Positions 54,783 through 64,000 of a DNA stretch of 64,000 bases are shown here, piece by piece. A program made the position numbers and the translations under genes. Each line of letters begins with the position of its first letter. Positions within the stretch are counted from its first letter, which is position 1. The notes under the pieces were generated by a model. It was not told where the DNA came from. It made no database searches and saw only the letters and a list, made by a program, of their open reading frames with translations. The stretch is from contig OZ345357.1 of the NCBI GenBank assembly GCA_977006965.1, positions 1,178,001-1,242,000 of the forward strand. Direction: 5' to 3'. The DNA is from Phymatolithon calcareum (Eukaryota; Rhodophyta; Florideophyceae; Hapalidiales).

Positions 54783-54810
54783 AGCAGATTTGTACAATAT
54801 CGTTGTGTTG

Positions 54811-55710
54811 TCAATAATCGCTTGTTGATCTGAAGAAGGAGTGTTGGAATCGAAGGAGCCATTGGGTCATTAGTTGCACGAAGAAGTTTATCTGGCTTAG
54901 AAACGCCATACCAAATATGTTGTGGATGCACCGCAGCAGCGTCTCTAAAGCACGCGCAGCAGCTGGGTCAACAGCGGTAGTGCATGTCGAGGTAAGAACA
55001 GCACCACCACTTCCGTGCCGTACGAAAATTTTCCCTGCTGCCGTCTGCGGGTTGAACAGCCCAATCATACTTGCCATGGCGACGGAGGTCACGAGTTCTT
55101 CCAAAAGCACACCGCTGCTCATGACAAATATCTTGTCTCCGACTTTTACTTCTCCTGCGGCCATAAGTCCGCAGTTAACGAAAATGTAATGGGAATGCGA
55201 GGCCACAATGCGCCCACTTTTGCTCGACACCATGACCATTTCAGACGCGGTCGTATTCGACGCGTGAGTGAAAATGAGAACTGGACTGTAGTGACCTGGG
55301 GAAACTTGTACAAGGTCACCAACTTGGATGTGCTGGATTTCAATCTCGTACCTGCTTGAGAGCATCACCATTGTGTTGAGAGGAAAACAAGCGTTTTTCT
55401 TCTGAGTTTTAGCACTGGGAACAACGATGGGATCGAGTGGCAACTCAAGCTCGTCCGCAGTAGATGGATGGACTGTAGTGGTGGGCACTGTGGTCGGCTC
55501 TATAAACGGTTCCACGGAAGGTTGCACTGAGAGCTCTATGACTGGCTCTATTGGCGAAACCGGGAAAAGAGGTGTGCGGGGAAATGGGTTACTTGAGCGA
55601 TAAACGGGATTCATGACGGGCGAGGAGGAGTTTGAATGCAGTGGTGCTGTGAAGAGCGGGGAAGAACGCATTGCAAAGACAAATGCTAGAGACATACGCA
55701 ATAACATCAT
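54811..55710 (-). CDS. Secreted Hedgehog/Hint-domain protein, copy 2
   Basis: 299 aa from the ATG at 55710 (signal peptide MMLLRMSLAFVFAMRSSPLFTA); the in-frame ATG at 55779 is less likely for the same reason as in copy 1. The layout matches the first copy: Thr/Pro-rich linker, then the Hint domain from ACFPLNTMVML through ASHSHYIFVN, EVKVGDKIFVM and LFNPQTAAGKIFV. The nucleophile Cys and the His of the conserved block are kept. Changes include Gly-to-Lys-type substitutions late in the domain (TAAGK for TAAGT), an Arg inside the signal peptide core, and a different last 12 residues after a small indel. Both copies are full length, so both may be expressed. Confidence 0.86.
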   Translation of the reverse strand: MMLLRMSLAFVFAMRSSPLFTAPLHSNSSSPVMNPVYRSSNPFPRTPLFPVSPIEPVIELSVQPSVEPFIEPTTVPTTTVHPSTADELELPLDPIVVPSAKTQKKNACFPLNTMVMLSSRYEIEIQHIQVGDLVQVSPGHYSPVLIFTHASNTTASEMVMVSSKSGRIVASHSHYIFVNCGLMAAGEVKVGDKIFVMSSGVLLEELVTSVAMASMIGLFNPQTAAGKIFVRHGSGGAVLTSTCTTAVDPAAARALETLLRCIHNIFGMAFLSQINFFVQLMTQWLLRFQHSFFRSTSDY

Positions 55711-56885
55711 CTCGAAGTTTGTATACGTATCGCAGGCTTGTGACTTGCGAGCAGAAAAACTACAAAATGCTGGACACATAGTGATTATTCAAAATCGGGG
55801 CTCCGAAGAGTACAGTTGGTGATCTCTCGTCTTGCGCATACTCTGAAAAGGGGGCATCTTCCCTCTAAATTATCCAACGAAATGAGCGCTGAACATCACA
55901 CAATGTCTAGCAACATCACACTGGCCTCTCTCGAACGGATACCATCGGAGGTAGCATTTGTTCCCGCTTATGGCTTTTCTGAAAACTGCATCCCAACGCT
56001 TTGAAGTTTCTGCTATCTGCGCTTGTGAAACTGATTTGCTTTGGGTTTCACTCAAATCCATATTTCAGTCCGGAATTATTCTCGACAGGGTTCTTACGAA
56101 CTCAACGAATCTGTGACATAATCACAGTGGGCAGGAATTCGAGTCATTCCTCCTACCCATGGAAAAGAACTCATTGCCGTTGCGCTCACCTCCCTACCAA
56201 TGTGGCTCACACTCTATCAGATCTGGTCCGTTTGACTTGTCCTACAGCAGAACAAGTGCAGAACTGTCCCGCATCCATAACAAAGTGAAGTCATCCAGTA
56301 CTCGATAAACAGAACCACAGCACGCATAGTGGGCGAATCCCAAATCAGCTTCTTCTGCGAAACCTGTATTTCTGCAAATCACAATCGGAGACGACCGTGC
56401 AATCATCATATTGATCCTCTTCGAAGAGAATAGATGCTGCCTCTGTTCTCGACTTCCAGCCGTTCTAACATTTTTGTGGTCTCGCGGAACTCAGGAGCTC
56501 CCCAATCATGGCGGGCAAAGAATTGGACACAACTTTTTTGTAAAGTTTATTGTTAATCGCCCGACGGTCTGAAGTATATATACTGGCAAGGCTTCCACAG
56601 ATTCTATTTACCTTAGAACAGCTTGGTCTTCGTGCAGAACCTCTATCCTGTACGGGATTGCTGAGACCTGGGTTCAACCTCTCATGCATAGCTTTCTATG
56701 ATTCAGGACAAACATTCAATCGGGCACAACGCAGTTCTATTCCATACCCTCGCGATTTTCTTGGTGGCAATCGCGACATGTTGCTCATTTTCTGAACGGT
56801 AGTATTGTAAACGGAGACAGTAAGGCCTAGCTGAAAAAGCCATTACGAAACTGCGCAAAAGCAGACGACTCCCACGGAAATGATG

Positions 56886-57643
56886 ACCCCTAGCGCTAAT
56901 GCGTCCGCTTCCACAAGACCGAGGTGGAGATCGACATCGCTGATTAAACCCTTCACGTTATTAAGAACCCGTTTGATGTCATCGTATTTCGAATAGGTAT
57001 TCCTATTTACATGGGATCACTCTTCTGCCGCTGCAATCACATACAGCCCCGCACCTTAAAGCTAAGGTGCGGGACTGTATGCGATTGCAGCAGCAGAAGA
57101 GTGATCCCATGTAAATAGGAATACCAATTCGAAATAAATTTTTTTTACTCTCGCTGTTTGCAGGAAGGTCGCAAAAATCCGTTGCAAAGCATTCTGCACT
57201 CTTTCGAAAGTATTACAATTTCAAGAAACGCAAAAGAACGTTTATCAAGCAATCGAAGCAGGGACGAAGAAGAATGTCCCACGCCTCGAAGAGCAAAGGC
57301 ACACAATGAACCACGTGTAAAATACGGTTTGACCGCAGCACCGTTCGGCCGCACGATCATCCGTTTCAACGAGTGTCCTGGATATTGTCATACCCAACTC
57401 GTAGCCCGCAGTAACCGCCACAAGAGCCGGTCCAGCGGCGACCAACACTGAACCTAAATCAAATGTATCGGAAGATACCGAGCTCAGAATCATAGCACCT
57501 GCCAAACCGCGAGCTCACGCAACTCAGCAGCAAGGAACCAAGGTGCAACCGTGCAACATCTGCCTCCGTCCGCTCGACCGCATCGAGAAATCGTTTCTTT
57601 TGTTTCTCACACCCTCCCATCCCCTTTGCGTTCTTGTAGATTA
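56886..57643. repeat. Segment absent from sister copy (insertion or deletion)
   Basis: In copy 1, GGAAATGATGA (ending near 46709) is joined directly to GTTCAGGGAATCGG; here 757 bp intervene, containing the 73-bp-arm palindrome and part of repeat E. The copy at 53835-54444 spans the right junction too, so the longer state exists elsewhere. Confidence 0.75.
56986..57135. repeat. 73-bp-arm snap-back palindrome
   Basis: 56986-57058 and 57063-57135 are reverse complements with about four mismatches and a 4-nt loop (AAGC). It is the most decayed of the long palindromes and so possibly the oldest. Confidence 0.95.
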
Positions 57644-57816
57644 GTTCAGGGAATCGGAAGTCCAGGGTTTGACCAGGTCGAACTCTGGATGGAGCTCCTC
57701 AGATGCACTGGGTCAGGCCCGGTAGCATTATAGGATGCAATTTCCTCGAGTGCTCCACCCGATGACCACACATTACCGACACAGCTTTATTGCGTTTACT
57801 AAAGTTCTGAAGTTCA

Positions 57817-57913
57817 AGAATCGAAGCGAGAGAACGCATCTTCTGCTTCACGTGGAAAGCAATATTATTGCTTTCCACGTGAAGCAGAAGATGCGTTCTC
57901 TCGCTTCGATTCT
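57817..57913. repeat. 48-bp-arm palindrome with known pre-insertion state
   Basis: 57817-57864 and 57866-57913 are perfect reverse complements with a 1-nt loop. The sister copy (46877-46940) has the left arm only, followed directly by TGCGAAATGCCC. About 51 bp was added here, all but three bases being the reverse complement of the sequence just to the left. Confidence 0.97.
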
Positions 57914-58470
57914 TATGCGAAATGCCCTGCTCAAAAAGTGGTGTCTGAAATCATGACTGTACGAAATTTCGTGCCCGACCGCGTGAACCCGGCGAGCAGT
58001 GGCTTCGGTACCTTGGAGGAATTGCGGTGCGAGACGGTGGACATCACCCAGCAGGTTCAGAAACCGACAGGCTGTTTGATGAAATTCCGGGCCGCGCGAA
58101 CCGCAACGGAACCGCTTTCCGCGAGGAGCTTTCGTGAGCGTGGGAACCCAAGAGGAGGAAAAAGGAACTTTTCTTTTTTGCTGACTGCAGAAGTTTGCTT
58201 ACTTTACTGTGGAGCGCTTATTTAACGTGCTTGAGAAGGATAATGTGGATCCTCATTAGGCATCCCGTAGACACTTAATTTTCCCGTTCCCTTTTTTAGT
58301 TCTTGTTCGTTTCAAGCGCCGCAAACAACGCGTTTATGCTTATTTGCTCATGAATTTTCCATGCCGCCACTGTGTCCACATAGGGGCGTTTCACGGAACA
58401 TCGCAGAAGTCTCAACCGTGTCGTCATTTAAGGATATCTCCGAAACTTGTGTGACCTTAGGGTGTGCTGA

Positions 58471-59361
58471 TCAAATCTTTCCTGTGGGTGTCCCGCTCCC
58501 TGGGGGAACCGCACAGGAGATGTGTTCGCCCAGTGATACCGACGATGTGTCTCTACTAATTAGAGCCTTGACGTTGACAGAATTGCCGAGCGCTTGAGCT
58601 GCCTGGACCAGAAGTTGCTTAATATTTATTCCCAAAGATTCCAGGACGGGTTTTCCCAGGAGAGGTTCGTCAACCATCTCGTCCTGGGAAACCAGCCAAG
58701 TAACATTTTGGAGTTTCAATTGTACGCCGGGCACCAAGAAAAGAGTCACAGACATCGTTACTTCCTTGTCGCACACCAACTCGATCTTTTCTCCATTGGC
58801 ACTAGATGCTTTGGCCACTGTGTACGTTTCTGGTGTTTCGTACTGTTGCACATGCATTTCGGCATTTTTCTGCTGTAGTTCCTCGTACAGTTCAGGCGAC
58901 ATGATATTGTCGTCTGCGCCGCTGTCCGTATATAGCACTCTTGAAGCCAAGTTCGCGAACACGGCCGTCATGCGACAAGAATCGTTCGCAATCGCGTTTG
59001 CAGTTGTTGCTACCGATGCACGGTTGGGAGAGTCACAAGGCGAGGAGCACGTCTGTGCTATTTCTGTCATGGTACCCCTGCTTCGCATTCGCTTTCTTGG
59101 TCGCACATGTTCAGGATCTTCTCCTTTGAGAATGGGTTGAAGGAAGTCGCAAAAACTGTGCCAGATTTTCGAAAAGACTTTTCCAATTAAGGTTGCACCA
59201 TCAGAACTGCAACTTGGGGAGCGCGTACGCGGTCTCTTCTTCCCGGATTTTGTTGTCATCTTTGTGTTTTCAATGAGCTTCGAGCGTCCGCATGCAGACA
59301 AGAGATTAAGTACCGCCCCGAACCTCATCATAATTCCAAGAACGATTTCCCGAGCAAGCAT
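58471..59361 (-). CDS. Retropepsin-like aspartic protease ORF, copy 2
   Basis: 296 aa, ATG at 59361. Same architecture as the first copy: basic Ser/Arg-rich N-terminus (KSGKKRPRTRSPSCSSDG), active-site RVLYTDSGADDNIM, flap-region VCDKEVTMSVTLFLVPG, and VDEPLLGKPVLESLG. Differences are limited to a handful of residues (for example TTKSG for ASKSG, NRASVA for NRAPVA, NAEMHV for NAAMHV). No reverse transcriptase, RNase H or integrase was found within several kb on this strand, so it is probably part of a defective or non-autonomous element. Confidence 0.8.
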   Translation of the reverse strand: MLAREIVLGIMMRFGAVLNLLSACGRSKLIENTKMTTKSGKKRPRTRSPSCSSDGATLIGKVFSKIWHSFCDFLQPILKGEDPEHVRPRKRMRSRGTMTEIAQTCSSPCDSPNRASVATTANAIANDSCRMTAVFANLASRVLYTDSGADDNIMSPELYEELQQKNAEMHVQQYETPETYTVAKASSANGEKIELVCDKEVTMSVTLFLVPGVQLKLQNVTWLVSQDEMVDEPLLGKPVLESLGINIKQLLVQAAQALGNSVNVKALISRDTSSVSLGEHISCAVPPGSGTPTGKI

Positions 59362-59669
59362 TGCATGTGTGCATTTGAAAGAAGCAATTCATTTCCGGTT
59401 TAGCATATTGCACTGAGCTTTGCACTTGTGATGGAGGTTAAATTCGCTGTCTGAAGTTAATAAAAAATGTTGTAGCACAATGTGAAGAAGAGAAATATTC
59501 AACCATGCAGCGAGTATGGTGCCCCTCTCCAACCATCGATTGACAGCTGAGAAGACCAATCCGCGAGCGCAATACTCATTGCAACTGTCCGAGCACTGCC
59601 TCTCGTTTGCTGCTCGGTTAAGGCCGCATCTCATCCGATGCTACTGTATCTGCAGCTGCAGTAGCACTG

Positions 59670-60610
59670 CGGTACGTAGTCCACTTGGTTGCTTTCGACC
59701 AAAATATTAGACACTGCTGTCGCGGCACACAAGCATTTGCTGAATAGTGACAGTTCAGATGAACTCAAAACAGTAGTACAACCGCGCTGCCGACCGGTGG
59801 TGAATATGTAAAGGAAACGAGGAACAACAGACGCAGATGACACACTCCGACGAGCGCGATAAGCGGGTGCCGGTGCGCCGCTGAGAACGCGAAGGTGACG
59901 CGAACGAGAAGTTGCCAGTGTGCGGTATGAGCGGTGCATCCATGCGTGTCACGATGCATAGGAAGGCCACGACGTTGTCGCTAGTGCAGCCCAAGTGGAA
60001 GCTGCATCGACTCACCCCCGTGCGATAGTGCACGATGTTCCCAGAAAGCGTATGATCACGGCGAAGGGCGATAGTGCTGCAGCCGCTGCAGCCGCTACTG
60101 ATGATAACAATGCGATCGCCGCAGGTGCTGAAAATAGATACGAATCAAATCAAAAAATTCATTGGTTTTGCTCCGCTCTACAGTACTGCTAATCGACTAA
60201 CCGATCGAGAGCACGTTACAATCAACGGAGCGAGCAGCAAGCCCTCGTCTATCACATCTCCTCGGTCGAAGGGACCACGGTGGCAGCGAGACGATGCGAA
60301 AAAGCAGTACATTCGTGGTTCGGCAGGTTCCCTCAAGTGAGAATGACGCTAATATCGGATACGGCATCCGAGCACCACCTGGAGACCGTACGCATGACCT
60401 AGCAAAGCGAACTGTGCTCTGGAGAAATGTTAACAACTGAAAAGTTATTACACTCCCTACTAATCTACAGTGTCACCAAAATTGATATTATGGAAAGTGA
60501 CGAGTCCCTGTATTAAGGACCAGATGATATACTAGAATGAACAAGTACCGAAAAGCTACTTCCGTACAGGGTTAGGAGTGTCACTGAGGGCTTTTAAATG
60601 AACAACTAAC
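59670..60610 (+). repeat. Repeat D, copy 3
   Basis: Matches 44433-45339 throughout, including the alanine repeat and the tail ..GGAGTGTCACTGAGGGCTTTT AAATGAACAAC. The 88-aa frame 60074-60340 is shared with 44804-45070. Confidence 0.75.
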
Positions 60611-61385
60611 CAGTTGCTTCGAAAAACAGTGCATTCGTGGTAAAAGTTGAATTGATGCAGAGATCTCAGTATCAATCTTCAAGATTTAAAACAGCTAGGA
60701 GGAATACCTGCCGTATTCTAAGGAGAAGGTAATTTACATAATAAAGCACTGCTTCGCGAGCCTCTTTCGGGCGAGAGCAGATTCCCGCACATCAATCTTG
60801 AATCGACAACTCAAGGAGCACACACCATTTTGCCTTGGTTCATAGCCAATTTTCAGAATTTGTGTCAACTAGTTCGCCCATGGTGTTTGCAGAATCATTC
60901 TAATTCTCGAGTTTCTTGATTCCTTGAACGCTGATGTCGTGAGAAATGTAGAGCATGTCCATAATAGAGAGACCCGCAATGTCTAGCGGGCCAGTACGCA
61001 GTTGTACTTTGGTGCTGGAGCATACTGACAACGAATATATGTCGTTTTATGGAGGATGTAGTGTAGTTAGAATGCAGCACATCGTCCACATTCTAGCATC
61101 CACAGCACATTGGTACCCATGCGCAAGCAAATGCGGCATCGTGACGGGCTGCTTGAATAGGAGACGCGATAGTGATGCTCTCATCTGAGGTAACTTTGGT
61201 TTGGGTCGGTCATATGAGGGATCCCAATTAATCTTTCATCCAAACTGCCAATTTGTAATTGCTCTCATTGACTTGCTTTGAAACGCTTGTGTACTCTGTG
61301 CGGCAATGCTCAGTGGATTAGATAGACGACCTTCTTCATTCCTTGAAAATGCTTTGGTTTTAAAGGATATTATCTACCATTCATA

Positions 61386-61482
61386 GCTAGCAGGATTAAC
61401 GCCCTGTCGTAATCTAAGTAGAGGAAAACAAAAAAGCACTGCTTGTTAGCCCCATAGGGGAATAAGCATTCATTATTATTAT
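61386..61482 (+). repeat. SINE-like repeat S, copy 5 (5' truncated)
   Basis: Starts at AGCTAGCAGGATTAACGCCC and ends GGGGAATAAGCATTC plus (ATT)n, very close to copy 1. 5' truncation with a preserved 3' end fits reverse transcription from the tail. Confidence 0.82.
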
Positions 61483-61970
61483 TGCTGTTGTCTACCATTC
61501 AAATCTTTCTGACGAATCTCTTCGTAATCAGGCAGATGCACAGATTTTAATTAGATGGCACCCATTAAAGCTCTCTTAAATAGGTAGAATTTTCAGAAGT
61601 ACTGTACCAGTTGTTCCTGTTGGTTCTGTTCTGACTTGACAATCGGGAGATTGTAGCAATGTCACTGCCCTTCTACATTGGACTCAGGACCCTCTCTCGA
61701 GTCTGGTGTTCAAGGAACGGATATTGCTGTACTAAACTTAGAAGCATGCCATATGCCTGGACAGTAGGATTGTTAGCATTTCATAGCAAAGCCTGATACA
61801 GCTGATCTTGTTGGAAAAAGGGATGTATCCGTCCGTGGAATACAAATACAGTACTGTAGAGATTGACCGTAATTTAGCTTTCCCAATTATTTTTTTGATG
61901 CGAAAGCATTTTGATCGAATCTGACCAGCTGATCGAAAATGACATCCACGTACGCTATGATATCTGGACG

Positions 61971-62006
61971 GGGCAACAAAGAGGACTGCAGTCCTCTTTG
62001 TTGCCC
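61971..62006. repeat. Perfect 36-bp palindrome, no loop
   Basis: The 18-bp arms GGGCAACAAAGAGGACTG and its reverse complement meet directly at CTGCAG. Confidence 0.97.
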
Positions 62007-62677
62007 AACCATGGTTGCGGTACACTACGGTACAGTGCATCGCGTTTTTCAAAAATATTTACAGTCGTGTCGAAGCTCAATGGACGACACTTGAACAAAG
62101 AATGCAGCAAGCCAGCAACGAGGATGGCAATCCAACAAGGAAGAAGAAGAAAAGTAGATTTTTTTATTTTTAAATACTAACGCATTTGCTGACGCTTGAG
62201 GCAACTTTTCGTCTGCCAGGGAAACTTGGCTTGAATCTGTCCGGTGAAGAGTTTCTTATGGTAAGTGTTTCACGTTTCGATGGTCTACAAGAACCGGCCT
62301 CTGGTCCCCTGAGGGGCCTCGACGGGGAAAAATTAGTCCACATTCATATGTCACGCGAAGGAAGTCCGATTTGCAGGGAGTGATTACTCTGCTGTGTGGG
62401 GATGTGGGTAGTCCATAGCATAAAGCACGGTCAGGAGCTCGTGCAATGCTCGCTTCGTCCAGGCGTTGTCTTCTTTTGAGAGTCTGCACTTCAAAAAATC
62501 CAACACGAAGGACGATACAATAATCCAAGAAAACGGAAGCGTGGACAGTATACTAATCCACCTCAATAATTAAACTCTGTTTGAAACAATGGCACGTTTG
62601 CCGAACATGTACGAAGAAGCGACGGTGCAATTGTTTCCCACGCCGAGCTGTTTGAGCATCATCTGGACCTTGTCAAG

Positions 62678-63900
62678 ATGGGAAAAAGTCAGCACTCACT
62701 TCTGACCTGCGCTACTTTCGCTGGTTTTCTGTTTTTTCCTGAACCCAAGTGCCACCGTGCATGGACGTACAGCCGAGATCTCTTCTCGCAGAATCCAACA
62801 CGCGAGAGTTGTGCAGTCTCAAATTGTAAATGGGAATTTTACATCTTTGAGAAATATTCGTTTGCTGGAGCAAGACCATGACCCATGTTTCACACTTTTT
62901 TCGAATAAGGCGCAAGCAGAGTGCCTTCAGCCTGTGCTTGAGGCATACTATGGGGATAACTTCAGCAGATCCTGTCCGGAGATTAGCCTCATTCTTGCCG
63001 AAGAGGAGTGCAGTGGGTGTCCTTGGAGGAGAGTCGATCCCGCTGTTCTCATGTCTCTGGGAAACATGAGTCTTCCACTGCAACGGGAACACTTTGAGAA
63101 TACAGGTCCTGACTGCCGCACTGCTACCCACATTATGTATTTCCGGAATAGGAAGAGCGTAATCGGTACAGTTTTCAATTTCGGAGTGGTTGTGAATATA
63201 CTATTGCTCGTGATATCAGCACTGGGAGCGGGAATTCTGGAGCCTGTCCATTTCCTTGAGTGGGAAGTACCCTGAGGCGCTGTATCTCGCAACTTTATGG
63301 GCTTTATCGTACCTTGCTTTGCTCATTCTCCATGTCAGCGATGCGAACCCTTTTCTTCGCATTATTCTCAGGCTCAACTAAATGTGATTGCTTATTTCAC
63401 GACACTTGTCATCTCACTGTCAAGGTGCCTGCTATATCCGATTCATTAAGTGGGCAACGGTTACACGTCAAGCTGGTTCACGTTTCTTCTTCGCGAGGAT
63501 AAGTCCGCCTTGTTCTACTCTCCAGGGCATCCGCTCTCGCCTCGAAAAAAGATGCGCGTGCACTTGGTATTTTGCTTTATCGTTTTTCTATGTGTGGCGT
63601 TTGCTATGGACTACCTTATAAGAGGTAGGGTCGGTAATCGGACCAGTGACTCGATGTGCGTTGTCGGTCGAAAAAACTACAGAATGGGACTCACGTAGTA
63701 CATGAAAATAGTCTTCCAGTTTCTTGCTGTTGTCGTCTACGCGCTTCGACCAAGAAAAAGCTCGACCTTGGGAAAGGTTCGATTTTGGTTTCTTTTTGTA
63801 TTGTTTGGTTGAATGTTGCACTGTCTCGTTGTCCATTTTTGCGGGATTCTACAAACCCCGAGGAAACTCAATGCTTATTCCTCATATAATGGATCACGAC
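62678..63900 (+). pseudogene. Decayed multi-membrane-segment protein gene
   Basis: A hydrophobic leader precedes the frame at 62757-63275 (172 codons), which has spaced cysteines (DDPCF-like, ECLQP, SRSCPE, EECSGCPW, PDCRTA) and ends in a membrane helix (VFNFGVVVNILLLVISALGAGIL). Further hydrophobic stretches follow in other frames: YLATLWALSYLALLILHV (about 63290-63345), MRVHLVFCFIVFLCVAFAMDYL (63552 on) and MKIVFQFLAVVVYAL (about 63702). A secreted or lumenal Cys-rich domain followed by several helices is implied, but at least three frame changes or stops are needed to read it. No family recognised. Short introns could account for some breaks. Confidence 0.45.
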
Positions 63901-64000
63901 GTTGCTAGGGAAATGACTGAGGTGACGCACACAAGTTTAGTGGCAGTCTTAGGACTGTGGGAGACATGTTTGTCCACAACGGTGCCCGAGAAAGGTCCAA

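Larger units (their letters stand above)
53015..56330. repeat. Segmental duplication block 1, copy 2
   Basis: Collinear with 37105-40348. It contains the frame 53192-53392 (DIPVARYLCVSIREDVGISQ), a slightly better-preserved version of the gene fragment in copy 1, and Hint gene 2. It has an inserted segment at 53835-54444, and the solo LTR is absent. Confidence 0.9.
56537..60610. mobile_element. Retropepsin-bearing element, copy 2, with repeat D tail
   Basis: Begins with TAAAGTTTATTGTTAATCG as in copy 1, and continues through the retropepsin ORF and repeat D to the LINE-like 3' tail near 60610. This is the longest version in the window and may approximate the full element. It includes 757 bp (56886-57643) absent from copy 1. 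Confidence 0.65.
60611..62677. other. Intergenic with SINE-like copy and palindrome
   Basis: No gene supported. A diverged S-like module may lie at 60690-60785 (GCACTGCTT followed by a small hairpin). Confidence 0.5.

Overview
The window is nuclear DNA of a photosynthetic eukaryote, most likely a red alga of the florideophyte type (Chondrus-like). That assignment is inference. It rests on large, mostly intron-free genes with a few short GT-AG introns (82-236 nt), a phytyl ester synthase (a plastid lipid enzyme), a bacterial-type glucokinase, secreted Hint-domain proteins, and gene islands separated by transposon- and repeat-rich DNA. No prokaryotic operon structure, tRNA, rRNA or CRISPR array was seen.

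Left part (1-33.3 kb), gene-bearing. It starts with a broken secreted trypsin-like protease interrupted by hAT-type transposon DNA that contains a clean 838-bp MITE, then a frameshifted membrane-protein gene. A series of intact genes follows: a four-CBS/PB1/TPR fusion protein (8247-10712, minus), an IGHMBP2-like SF1 helicase with an R3H domain whose first exon lies upstream of a 236-nt intron (12937-16268, minus), a glucokinase with a C-terminal hydrophobic tail (17967-19358), a HEAT-like repeat protein (20162-20992), a TPR protein (21880-22845, minus), a phytyl ester synthase/diacylglycerol acyltransferase (24045-26018), and two paralogous multi-exon C2H2 zinc-finger genes on opposite strands (26927-27804 and 32350-33276) that share 89-nt and 35-nt internal exons.

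Right part (36-61 kb), repeat-rich. Two large blocks are each present twice. One (37.1-40.35 kb and 53.0-56.3 kb) carries a secreted Hedgehog/Hint-type protein; a third, dead Hint copy sits at 36.6 kb. The other (46.4-49.3 kb and 56.5-60.6 kb) carries a retropepsin-like ORF. Into and around these are placed a LINE with a 933-aa ORF, a poly-A retroposon with 13-bp target duplications, a solo LTR whose empty site is preserved in the sister block, a MULE-type element with 58-bp terminal inverted repeats, and short SINE-like repeats. An intact kinase-like gene (50043-51023, minus) and a decayed membrane-protein gene (62.7-63.9 kb) complete the window.

The most unusual signal is a set of about twenty perfect or nearly perfect snap-back palindromes (arms about 10-79 bp, loops mostly 0-8 nt) scattered through the non-coding DNA. 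Several occur as touching pairs. In two places the duplicated blocks give a before/after comparison: one sister copy is simple, and the other has the adjacent sequence copied back in reverse complement. The paired form has the arrangement L, RC(L), RC(R), R, as if both ends of a break had folded back on themselves before being rejoined.
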